A program made the position numbers and the translations under genes. From Telopea speciosissima (Eukaryota; Streptophyta; Magnoliopsida; Proteales; Proteaceae): DNA of 64,000 bases. The notes below the pieces were generated by a model, which was not told where the DNA came from, ran no database searches, and saw nothing but the letters and a program-made list of their open reading frames with translations. Positions 22,861-34,129 of this stretch are shown here, in pieces. Each line of letters starts with the position of its first letter. Positions within the stretch are counted from its first letter, which is position 1. The stretch covers positions 19,032,604-19,096,603 of the forward strand of contig NC_057921.1 in assembly GCF_018873765.1 (NCBI RefSeq), written 5' to 3'.

Positions 22861-25246
22861 GTTACACATCATGGATTAAGGTAGTATCTGAGCCAGTAAT
22901 GACCACATCGTCAACATATAAGAGAATGAAGACCATAGCGGCACCTTTGTGAAGTATAAAGAGTGAATGATCAACAGTGGAGTGCCGAAAACCATAGGAA
23001 TAGAGAGCAATTGAAAATTTTGAATACCATTGTCTTGATGCCTGTTTAAGACCATATAATGATTTTTTAAGATGGCACACACTACTCCTCCCCCTTTCCC
23101 CGGTAACCAGGAGGAGCGGTCATATAGACCTCCTCATTTAGGTCGCCATGTAAGAAGGCGTTGTTCACATCCATCTGATGTAAACCATCCCCGGGCAGCA
23201 GCAAAGGCAAGGAGAACTCGTACAGTAACAAGCTTTACCACTGGAGCATAGGTATCATGGAAGTTGACACATTCAATCTGGGTGTATCCCTTGGCAACAA
23301 GGTGAGTCTTGTATCGCTCAATACTGCCATCTGAGCGCCGTTTGATTTTGTATACCCATTTGCAGCCAATGGGTTTCTTTCCGGGGGGGAAGAGGTACAA
23401 GTGACCAAGTTTGATTTTGGGTTAGTGCCTGAATTTTGGCTTGCATGGAATCTCTCCATTCTTTATGCTTCATAGCTTCTGTAAATGTGGGAGGCTCACT
23501 CTCAAGAGCAACAGAGGTTAGAAAAGCTTTATGGGAGTTGGTAAAACGATCATAATTGAGAAAATGGTATAAAGGATGAGGAGAAGACGAACCTGCTTTC
23601 AAAGAAGGAAGATGTGTTGGGCTACACACGCATTGGTGACTATTGTAGGTAACCGGGGGGCTGGCGAGTTCGTTGGGGTCTGTTGGCGTTTGGTAACTGA
23701 GGTGGTGATGGAGTTGGTGTTTCATCAAGGGAAGGAAGAACCGCGGGGGGGGGGGGGGGGTATCTATGTGTGGGGCATCAATGGGGGTTTCATCAGTTGG
23801 AGTGGGGGTATCTGTGTGGGGGTTATTTATGGGATTTGCAGCTGTGGTGGGGTTATCCGTGTGTGGGGTTTCTAAGGGGTTTGCTACGGCGGTGGGAGCA
23901 TCAATGTGAGTGGGTGGTAAAGGAAGGACAGGGGACGCAAGGGGTGGTCGGGTGGGTACAATGGCATAAGGAAAGATGTGTTCATGAAAAATAATGTCTC
24001 TGGTTACATAAATCTTTTTTGTTTGGAGGTCAAGTACGCGGTATCCTTTTTGGCCATGTGGGTAACCAATGAACACACCCGATGAGACATGTTGATCAAA
24101 TTTGTGAAGTGCCATATGATTTCTTTCAAAACAAAGACAACCAAATACCCGTAAATGAGAAAGAGGTGGTGCTTTGTTATGGAGGACTTCATAAGGGAAA
24201 TGTCCTTTTAGCACATTTGTGGGAAGCCGATTGATTAAATAAGCCGCAGTTAAAACACATTCTCCCCAAAATTCAATAGGAAGATTGGATTGAAAACGAA
24301 TGGCACGGGCAACATTAAGAAGATGACGATGTTTGCGCTCCACAACCCCATTCTGTTGTGGGGTGGCAACACAGCTGGATTGGTGCAAGACTCCCAAAGA
24401 AAGGAGATAAGCAGTAGTGGAATGATTAAAAAATTCTAGTCCATTGTCTGACCGAATACTTTTAATGGTGACTTTATATTGATTATAGATCATAGCAAAA
24501 AATTGAGGAATTAAAGTATTAACCTCAGATTTAGAGGACATAAGGAACAACCATGTGTTGCATGAGTAATCATCCACAATAGTTAAAAAGAAATGTGCCC
24601 CAGATAATGAAGTAGTCCGATATGGTCCCAAAATATCAAAATGTACTAAATCAAAACATGATGAAGTGGAAATAATACTAGAGGGGAAGGGGAGACGAGT
24701 TTGTTTTGCGAGAGGATAAACAGTGCATGTGCACTTATTAGAAACAGCAATAGAAGGATCAAAGCGATGCAAAAGGGGTACTGATGAAGAACCCGGGTGA
24801 CCTAACCTCCAATGGCAAAGATCAAAATGGTTGCCAGGGACAGCCGCTAAAGCCAAAGGGACCTTGGAATTAAGGAGGTAAAGACCACCATGCTTGTTAC
24901 CCATCGCAATAGTCTTCTTCGAAAGTGGGTCCTGAAAGAAACATGAATTGTTGGTGAAAGTAACAAGGAATTGAGATGAAGCAGTGATTTGGCTAATAGA
25001 TAAAAGGTTGAACTTGAAAGAAGGGACAAGTAAGACATGATTAAGAGTAAAACCAGGTATTAAAGAAATGGATCCATAATGTGTAACGGGTGCAAACGAT
25101 CCATTAGGTAATGAAATAGGTGAACAAGAAGTGAATGGTTTAAGATAAGTAAAAAGAGATGCATCATATGTTATGTGCACGGTGGCACCTGAATCGATAA
25201 TCCAAGAAGATGTGGAAGGCTTTAAGTTACCTGCCATGTTAACCAT
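22861..25246 (-). pseudogene. Copia protease-integrase-RT region
   Basis: The long frame 25246-23318 begins near the protease ('SSWIIDSGATVHIT', with catalytic DSGA). The integrase zinc finger region follows (HWRLGHPG, then a CTCTVYPLAKQ stretch in place of the usual CxxC block). The DDE core comes next: D in HFDILGPYR, D in IRSDNG and E in VVERKHRHLLN. Next is a Pro/Thr-rich linker that contains a C-run (plus G 23746-23760). The frame shifts at about 23340-23400, where RT continues as [21 protein letters not shown] then shifts again into 23080-22862, which has SLYGLKQASRQWY and the catalytic YVDDVV. At least two frameshifts make it non-functional. Confidence 0.85.
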
Positions 25247-26292
25247 AGGAGAGTTACCAGAGGGAATGAGAGTGAGCAGGTGCTGCAGTTATTTGGTTGT
25301 GAGTGAAGGGATATTTGCTGGAGTGGCCTCGGCAGTGGCTGTAGCAAATCGAGAGGTGGAGCCACGAGAAGGTCCGGCATCAAGACGCTTGGTGTCTGCT
25401 CGTTTGGTCCACCAATCTGGATAGCCATGCTTTTTGAAGCATCGACTTTCAGAATACCCATCTTTATTACAATGGGTACAATGGTATAATGGTTTGGAAG
25501 AGGGTTGTGCCATCGTGAAGCACGGGATGGTTCAATCACGTGGCTGGCAGCCATTGCAACCTGATCTAGAACAGTATTGTGCTGAATTTGAATGGAACGC
25601 TGGTGTTCCTCTTGAAGTAGGAGGGCATATGCCTTATTAACCGTGGGTAGGGGCTCCATTAGAAGAATCTGACTACGCACAGCAGCATAGGAGTCATCCA
25701 AACCTTGAAGAAAGTCCATCAAAAAATCTGTTTCCAAAAATTCTTGTAGTGGTTTCAAAGCTCCACAAGAGCAAACGGGCATAGTACGGTAGGACAGCAG
25801 TTCATCACGGTGGCTTTTAACAACAGTGTAATAGGCGGAAAAAGAATCAGCACCTTGAGTGTGTGTTGAAAGGGCCTGTCGTGTCTCAAAGATTCTAGGA
25901 GCATTCTTTGGAGAAAAACGATCTCGAAGATCATTCCAAATAGAGAGGGCAGTGTCATGCCAGATAATGTTGTGAGTGATGGATGGAATGGTGGAATGAA
26001 CTATCCATGATCGGATCATGCTGTTGCAGCGAACCCAATGGGGATAATCGGTGGAGGTAGGAGCAGGGGGTGTGAGAGAGCCATCCACAAAGGAGAGCTT
26101 ATTCTTAGCTTCCAAGGCCATGATCATGGCATGATTCCATGTGGGATAGTTATTCCCATCGAGGATTGGTGTTACCAAAGCAGCTCCGGGTTGATCTGAG
26201 GAGTGCAAGAAGTATGGAGAGGAAGAAGGGAGTTGAGATGAATCAGTAGCAGACATGGCTGCAGCCACCGTGGAGGATTCTTCTCCCGGCAT
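25247..26292 (-). pseudogene. Copia gag (Retrofit/Ale-like)
   Basis: Starts at the ATG at 26292. 'LDGNNYPTWNHAMIMALEAK' and 'IWNDLRDRFSPKNAPRIFE' are typical of copia Gag. Frame quality drops near 25515. The zinc knuckle is in another frame at about 25485-25440 and reads CTHCNKDGYSESRC, where Tyr replaces the usual His of C-x2-C-x4-H-x4-C. The frameshift and the lost ligand both point to decay. Confidence 0.8.
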
Positions 26293-26326
26293 AGTGAAAA
26301 AAAAGGGAAATTCAGGATCAATAGGA

Positions 26327-26334
26327 TGATACCA
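26327..26334 (-). other. Primer binding site of minus-strand copia element
   Basis: Minus-strand TGGTATCA directly follows the LTR end TTAACA and matches the first eight bases of the tRNA-iMet-type site. Confidence 0.75.
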
Positions 26335-26560
26335 TGTTAAGTTTGAATTTCAAACTCAATTGCATATCTGATATTGTGTGTACAAAAGGCTAATTTATAC
26401 ACAAGGAATCTTACCTCCCTAATCTCCTACTGATATGGAAGATAATTACATAATTACAGTATATCTTACCTACCTAATCTTCTACAAATATGGAAGGTAT
26501 ATACAAAGGAAATCTGTGGTAGATGAATAGGATAAGGGTGAGATGTATACAATTGTAAGA
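26335..26560 (-). repeat. 5' LTR of minus-strand copia element
   Basis: 226-bp partner of 21746-21971. It contains the presumed promoter of the element on the minus strand. Confidence 0.9.
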
Positions 26561-26574
26561 TTTTCAAATAAGAA

Positions 26575-26995
26575 CATAAATAATGAACTATGGGCATTTT
26601 TTGGTGACAATGGCAGTATATGGAGGTAACGTCCCATGGTGCATCAACAAAGATTGGCTTTTTCTGCTACCTTACTTATCTTCAATTCGATGGAAACTTT
26701 CTCACTGATATGGAAAAGCAAATCCAGTGGCAGACTTTTTGACTGAGAAAGCAGCAAAAACTTCTATATCTTCCTCATCATTGTGTCTTCTTTCGGCCAT
26801 TAGTGATGAGATGAGGATGGATGTAAAATGTAAACCTTATCCAGATATGTTTGTTTTTGCTTGTCCATTCCCCTGTTGATGGCCTTGCCAAAGGTGGGGG
26901 TGGGGTTGTAACATTTTTGGTTTTTAATTTGTTCCAGTATGGGCTGTAATCTTATTTGTTCTATCTTAATAAAAAAGATCCTTTAACGGAAAAAA
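26575..26995 (+). pseudogene. LINE RNase H C-terminal fragment
   Basis: Near 26710-26780 the plus strand reads NPVADFLTEKAAKTS, the 'REANxVADFLA' block that ends plant LINE RNase H domains. A 3' UTR rich in T/G follows and a short A-run is at 26971-26976 (TTAATAAAAAAG). The copia element at 21746-26560 adjoins its left side. Confidence 0.55.
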
Positions 26996-27073
26996 CACTA
27001 CGAGCGTTTCTTGTAGAACTAAATCCTTAATCAATGGAACACAGACTTGATCAAGAAACCACAGTTTTAAATG

Positions 27074-27086
27074 CATAAACGACCTT
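27074..27086. repeat. 13-bp LINE target-site duplication, left
   Basis: CATAAACGACCTT, repeated exactly at 27602-27614. Confidence 0.8.
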
Positions 27087-27601
27087 GCCATCTTAGAAGT
27101 AAAGACCATTTTTTAAGCCGAATTCACTGGTCTCATGGTAGGTATTCTCAAAGCAAAGGAATTGAACGTGCCTACTCTGTGGATTGAGTCGGACTATGCA
27201 TCAGTTGTTCTTTCAGTTCAATCTAGAACAATTCTTTGGTTTGCGATTCAAGACTGGAATTTTCTGCAATCTTTCTTGAGTTCCATCCCATGGAAGATTA
27301 TACATTACTATAGAGAGGTAAATCACATTGTTGATTACCTGGCAAAAGACGCTGCAATTCAGGGATTTCAAACTCTATGATCTTGTTTCCTAATCACATA
27401 ACTACGGAGCTTGTGTTTGATGCAATGAATAGACCGAGATTTAAATTCTGCTAGTTTTGGGGGGGGGGGGGGGGAGTGTCCTTGCTGGTGGGGCTGCTCA
27501 TCTAGTGTTTCCAGCTGGGAATGCCCAGGCTGTTGATTCCATGTAATTTCTCTGTTTTTTGTTTTTCAATGAATTTATTTTAGCAAAAAAAATATATATA
27601 T
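27087..27601 (+). mobile_element. 5'-truncated LINE insertion (RNase H plus 3' end)
   Basis: A 515-bp insertion is bounded by a perfect 13-bp direct repeat and ends in an A-rich tail (GCAAAAAAAATATATATA). The frame 27135-27377 encodes LWIESDYASVV and IHYYREVNHIVDYLAKDA, an RNase H of the LINE type. The same family appears on the minus strand at 32140-33365. A G-run (27459-27474) lies in the 3' UTR. The insertion is 5'-truncated and cannot move by itself. Confidence 0.8.
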
Positions 27602-27614
27602 CATAAACGACCTT
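27602..27614. repeat. 13-bp LINE target-site duplication, right
   Basis: Exact copy of 27074-27086, immediately after the A-rich tail. Confidence 0.8.
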
Positions 27615-27787
27615 AGGATCTGCCCACAATTTGAAAATGCACTCTCTAATATCTAAGCGCCCAAGCAAAGAAGAAAACCTCTAATCATTATGAAAGAGAT
27701 ATAACATCATTAGGATGATGACATGCACATAATGGTTTGCTCTTTCAGTTACCAAAATTGAAGAAAAATAAATAAAAGGAAGGGCCC

Positions 27788-27913
27788 ATGTTCTCTGTGC
27801 CGCAGCGCAGGCTGCGCCCAGACACATGGGCCTATCACTTAGGAGGGCAGGAAGCTCATTGCGCCTACCCCCATGTGTCTGGGCACAGCCTGCGCCCCCG
27901 GCACAGAGAACAT
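27788..27913. mobile_element. Foldback MITE, family B, copy 1
   Basis: Perfect terminal inverted repeat ATGTTCTCTGTGCCG / CGGCACAGAGAACAT. Further arm pairing (GACACATGGG with CCCATGTGTC) makes most of the 126 bp a hairpin. A diverged relative lies at about 53458-53602. Confidence 0.75.
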
Positions 27914-28765
27914 TCTTCTTAAAAGGAAAGTAGATTTTATATTCCAAATTATTAAGAGAGAGAGAAAGAGACGTTATACCTAATTAGCTAATACCTTTTG
28001 GGATTTGATCAGATCTAGGCGGCCCAAAGTCCCCTGGTGGCCTATTAAATTTGGTTAATTTCAGAGTCATATTCCTCTCCATAGTTTCATTAATTGGTGG
28101 GCTCTGACCTCCTCCTCCTTTTGGTGCCTAACTTTTGCTAGGGAATGAGCTCTGTCTGGATTATTATGACCCATTTCAAAGGGAAGATGATCTGTGATTT
28201 TGTGGGTAAGCAGGCCTTTTGTGCCACGTTGCATCACATCTGGGTCTCTAATTAATTACTTGATTTCTGTAAAATTATAATCTGAAATTACAGAATAAGG
28301 GGTACTTCGGTAAATTGACTAAGTATGTATAGCCACGTACCCTATTTTTATAATTAAATCTAACAGATCTTCACTTCCTCGACAAGGCAGAAAGTCTATA
28401 AGTTCCCATAAACATTAGTTGCTGAGACCTGGGAGGGAAACGACACACTACATGAGCAACCAATAGCTACACTAAAATTAGGATTGATTAACACGTGGCT
28501 GTCCATGAGAGGGTCAAAGAGGTTGAATATCTGAAGAAGCTATCCCCCCCCCCCCTCCCTCCCTCCCTCCTCTCTTAATTTCTATTTACAGGAGAAAGCA
28601 TCCCAAGACACGCAAGTGTACGTAGTCATCTTCTGCCTGAGAGGGGGGACAACCACCTAACCCTCAAACCCTAATAACGATTATAATCTAGAAATTTCTT
28701 TTGCTTCTATTATGAAAGAATGCTTTTGCATGGTTTTAAGCTGCTTCTGTTTCTTTTAATAACTA
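27914..28765. other. No gene recognised
   Basis: Intergenic sequence with a C-run and (CCCT)n tract near 28541-28570. No frame or RNA gene supported. Confidence 0.45.
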
Positions 28766-28774
28766 ATTAATAAC
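28766..28774. repeat. 9-bp target-site duplication of Mutator-like element, left
   Basis: ATTAATAAC, repeated at 30179-30187. Confidence 0.75.
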
Positions 28775-30178
<1,404 letters not shown>

Positions 30179-30659
30179 ATTAATAACTAATTACCCAATA
30201 TAATATCATCAAGTGGGCATATTTGATACTTAGAACCATGATCTGTTCGAAGAAGAACGATGAGGTTGAAATGTTAAATAAAAAATTAATTAAATAGAAA
30301 AATTGAAGAAAAACAAAACAAAACAAAACAAAAAACGAATGGGGTAAAAAACGGGAGAGAGAAGAAGCGGGTGGGTGCTTTCATTTATTACTATTTTAAT
30401 GACAAAAATAGTTAAAAAATAGAAGAAGAATGGTAGGTTAAATAGGTTAGCAGGTTACTACGTGAAAAAGAAGGGCAATCCAGGTATTTAAAAATATGAG
30501 GGTAGAAGGAGATGTAAAAGTTTAAAAGCAGGATAGTTTCATAAAAGAAGTTTAAGGTAAGGTTGTTTTAATAAATATAGGCTAAGTGTAGGTTAGTGAT
30601 AGTAATTTCCCCATTAATAACTAATTACCCAATATAATATCATCAAGTGGGCATATTTC

Positions 30660-31123
30660 TTTTTCCTTAAAATTGGCTTTGAGAATGATTGGTAACTCCC
30701 ACCAAATACTGTGACTAAGAGAGACTAGTTTAATAACAGAATTTTTAAAAAAAACAAAATAATAAGAATTGCTTATATATATTTTGCTTACTGTAGAAGG
30801 ATGGTTGCATTTATGCATGAGGTAGACTACAGTGGCTCTGTGGTGCAAATTGGGCTCAACTTGAGGCAGACTAAGACCTTGGGCCATTAATACACTAGCA
30901 GATGAAAAAGCCAAAGATGGAGTGTTGAAGGAGACTATATATATGTATGTATTATGGCATTTACGCCATTGTCAAGTCCTTTTCCCCCACAGGTTTCCGG
31001 GGTCTTGTTAGGCAGGATGTTATATGATTTGTTTCTTCTTACATTAATGAAACGTGGTACTCATTCCCCCTAGCTACTCCCTTCAAAGAAAAAAAATTAA
31101 TAATAAAAAGGGTAAACTACTTG
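30660..31123. other. No gene recognised; possible LINE tail
   Basis: Non-coding. 30995-31115 (CCGGGGTCTTGTTAGGCAGG followed by an A-rich end) has the look of a LINE 3' UTR but no coding part is present. Confidence 0.35.
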
Positions 31124-31131
31124 TACACCCC

Positions 31132-31307
31132 TGGATCTTTATCTGCTCCATTTTTCTGTCTGGTCCATTTCTCCAAGTCCCTCTAATAGGGGGCAAAAAT
31201 GACCACCCTATCCCCTGCCCGAACATACTACCTAGGTGGTCCACACCCCCCTATTAGAGGGACTTGGGGAAATGGACCGAGTAGGAAATGGAGCAGATAA
31301 TTTTCCA
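31132..31307. mobile_element. Foldback MITE, family A, copy 2 (hAT-like)
   Basis: 176 bp with TIRs of about 55 bp (left TGGATCTTTATCTGCTCC, right GGAGCAGATAATTTTCCA) and an 8-bp direct repeat TACACCCC at 31124-31131 and 31308-31315. The 8-bp duplication fits a hAT-type transposase. This is the cleanest of three copies in the window. Confidence 0.85.
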
Positions 31308-31315
31308 TACACCCC

Positions 31316-32106
31316 TTATTTTTTAAAACCTTATTTTCAAACCCCCTTGGGACTGGTGTTAGTTTTACAATGTAAAAGACCAAAAATAGCCTTTGTACAT
31401 CTTCTATCAAAATTGCCAAAAGTAAAATGACCATTGTACTCTTATTCCATCTCCAACCTTGAAATAACAATTTAGGGTTCAAAACTAGAAACGAATGTTG
31501 GAAAGAAGAACATTGTGACTCAGTGGCGATGAAGCTACTGCACCGTAGTAGAGATTGAAACTCCAACAACCCTCCAAGAAGGAAGGTACTTCTACTCTCT
31601 GGCAACTGAAACTCTTGCAATTCTGTGGCAATCGAAGGTCTACAACTCTAAGGTGAGTTATCTCATGATTCAGAAGTTCCATTTCTGGGCATTGCTTCAG
31701 TAAATTTCTCCATCAGGGACATCTTTTGAGTAAAAAATGGGAAGCAAATAAGAGAAGTATAAAAATAGTGTTCATCAATATTTAGAGTTAAATTCAAACT
31801 TTAGTTCCACTTACTTGAACAATCTTCATATTAGCAAAAGCTTTAGCCAAGGGAAGAGAGACCCTAAAGTTTCTAGCTAGGAATGTTTTTGGTTTTTGTT
31901 TCTGGTGAGTGGCCTAAAGTTCCTCTCTTGTTCCAACCCCATGTAAAAATCTAATAGCCAAGGGAAGAGAGAGACCCTTTTAACCTGGCTAGGAATGTTT
32001 TCGGGTTTTTTTCCTCTCTAGTTCCATCCCCTTTTTTTTCAATAAAAGTTCCTCTCTGGTTCCATCCCCATGTGTATATTAATGAAAAATTGAGTTGCTT
32101 TGTGCT

Positions 32107-32135
<29 letters not shown>
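31316..32135. other. No gene; imperfect direct repeat and (TA)n
   Basis: Two imperfect copies of a block beginning AGCCAAGGGAAGAGAGA, at about 31847 and 31961, each followed by GCTAGGAATGTTTT and a CCTCTCTNGTTCCA end. A (TA)n microsatellite runs 32112-32139. No coding evidence. Confidence 0.5.
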
Positions 32136-32139
<4 letters not shown>

Positions 32140-32142
<3 letters not shown>

Positions 32143-33365
32143 TCGCTAAAAGGATACATTGATTAAAAGAGGAGAAAAAATAAAGAGAAATACAAAATCA
32201 TGAGCGAGACCTGGACAAACCCAGGCTAAATTACGGAGAGACTACCCCCACCTTCAGCAATGCCATCAGCAGGGGTAGCAAACAGAATAACTGGCAAAAC
32301 CAGAATCTTCTTCTAGACATAGTGCCAAAGGCAATCTCCTCAACAATATGACCTGGGAAATCAATCATGGAGCCCGAATTCCCAGATTTAGCTGCATCTT
32401 TTGCCAAGAAGTCTGTAGTATGATTGGCCTCTCTGTAGTAGTGACTGATCTTCTAGGGGATAGTTTCAGAAAGGGCTGAAGAAACATCCATTCTTGAAGA
32501 GCAAACCATGGTATAGATCTAGTCTTAATAGAGGTCACCACAGAGGCTGAGTCAGATTCGATCCAACTCCATAACTTTGAGAACCCCCTCCATAAGATTT
32601 GAAAACTCCGCTTCGAAAATAGATTTAACACCCAGGAAAGTCTTGAAAGATAAAATCACTTAACCGGAATGGTCTCGAAGGATGCCACCCGCTCCTGATT
32701 TGCCAGGATTGCCTAGGGAGCTGCCATCCACATTGAGCTTAATCCAAGGAGGGAATGCCTTACACCAAAGCACCTCAAGAATTGCTTTAGGGGGGATGGG
32801 ATTATAGGGAGCCCAAGTCTTCTACAACACAGCAAGTCTTCCATAGATTTGACTCCACCTTTCAAGTTCAGGTTGTTTTCTTGACGTTTCCGTTTAATTG
32901 TTTGGAACAGCTAGAGAACAGACCTGACTTTTCCTTCGTGGCGTCTTGTATTTCTTTCCCTCCAAATGTTTGATGCAACTAAGACCATTCCTGCAGCATA
33001 CGGACCTTTCAGATTTAGGCCACGCATCTTATTCATCCACCATCCTACTAAAGTAGGGATAGAAGCTTGTTGCTACCATACAATGCCAAAGCAGTTTGTG
33101 AAGAAACTCCACAGGTTTGTATCTAACTTGCACTCAAGAAAAATATGTTGGATAGATTCACCAGCCTCTCCATACAAATTGCATTGTGAGGCGAGGTAAA
33201 TACCTTTGCTACATATCACATCATTTGCAGGAAGCTTCCCATATAAAAAGCGTCACCTAAATGCTGCTTGACAAGGTAGAAGTCGATTATTCCATATCAG
33301 AGAAACCCATGGAATTTTGGAAAGTCTTACCCTGATGTCCTCCCAAGCCGATTGCATACTAAAAA
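32140..33365 (-). pseudogene. LINE ORF2 C-terminal half (zf-RVT and RNase H)
   Basis: The minus strand reads, in order, a WEDIRVRLSKIPWVSLIW block, a zinc-finger-like region with ASQCNLYGEAGESIQHIFLE (about 33190-33130), IWRERN-type sequence near 32945, and an RNase H with WIESDSASVV at about 32565-32535. Frames are interrupted many times. The 3' end abuts the (TA)n tract at 32139. Related to the insertion at 27087-27601. Confidence 0.7.
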
Positions 33366-33426
33366 TACTTGAAAATACATGTATATTAAATTTCAATTTT
33401 TTTCTCGAATGTGTTGCAGATAAGAA

Positions 33427-33737
33427 TGGCCTCAACTTCTAGTACAAACAGTACCTCAGGCTATATCAAGTTTGAGAACAGGCAATGCTATTATGAACAT
33501 AGAGCTTTAGTAATGATATCAGAATCGGAGAAAGATCCAAGAAGGCTCTACTACAAATGTGAAGTTGATGCCTATATTTTTTGGAGATGGGTGTACCCAA
33601 ATGATGCTCTAACAAGGTCATCTCCAATGATAGAATCACCAAGAAAAAACCCTACGACTAAAAACCATGTGACTAATGGAAGTGAAAATGCATCTTCAGT
33701 TGAAGAGCACAGTGAATCAAATGCACAAGATGGTTGA
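33427..33737 (+). CDS. GRF-type zinc finger protein, short
   Basis: Starts MASTSSTNSTSGYIKFENRQ. A single GRF-type zinc ribbon follows: C-Y-Y-E-H-R-A, then 'DPRRLYYKCE' and FWRWVYPNDA, matching the C...GR.FY.C....FF.W pattern, although the expected final Cys region is reduced to E-V-D-A-Y. The rest is Ser/Asn/Glu-rich. Length from this ATG is about 102 aa. A splice-acceptor-like TTGCAG sits at 33414-33419, so an upstream exon may exist. Short GRF proteins are widespread near plant transposons and their role is unclear. Here the ORF converges with the MULE transposase remnant on the other strand. It may be an accessory gene of that element or an unrelated fragment. Confidence 0.55.
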
Positions 33738-34129
33738 TATAATGATGATTGCGGTTCAATTTATACTAGTGTTGTCTGTTATTAGCTTTATAATGATGAT
33801 TTTAAAATAACTGATGGAAGTTTATGAATGTTAATGACAATTTGTATGAGGGGTGTTGGTATTTGTAAGAACTCTAATAGTAATGAAGATGTTTCTTTGT
33901 CCCTGATTCTCATGTTTAGGTTCCTCTTTGGTTCTTCATGTTTTATCCAATCCAACAACACAACCAAATTCTATCAAATCTACGAAATTACTCCAAATCA
34001 ATCCCCATCATAGCAACTGAACTCTCTCAGTTTCAAACCCCTTAAATTGTTGAGAATAATACAAACATCCACTTCTCTATTTAATTGTCATAACCTTCAC
34101 ATAACAAAAACAAATTTTATCAAAATAGT

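Larger units (their letters stand above)
21746..26560 (-). mobile_element. Complete but defective Ty1/copia retrotransposon
   Basis: Two 226-bp LTRs (21746-21971 and 26335-26560) bound a 4.8-kb element read on the minus strand. A primer binding site TGGTATCA sits next to the 5' LTR, and a purine tract (GAGGGGGAGTC on the minus strand) sits next to the 3' LTR. Domain order is Gag, protease, integrase, reverse transcriptase, RNase H, which defines copia. By eye the LTRs differ at about 12 of 226 positions. Flanks ATTTC and TTTTC are an imperfect 5-bp target duplication. Frameshifts and gaps break the polyprotein. Confidence 0.9.

Noticed and set aside
23576-23994. Gly/Trp-rich open frames on the plus strand
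   Set aside because: They are antisense to the Pro/Thr-rich copia pol linker on the minus strand.
26996-27018. Short hairpin CTACGAGCGTTTCTTGTAG as a complete element end
   Set aside because: Only about 20 bp with no partner terminus or duplication. Kept only as a comparison to 51864.
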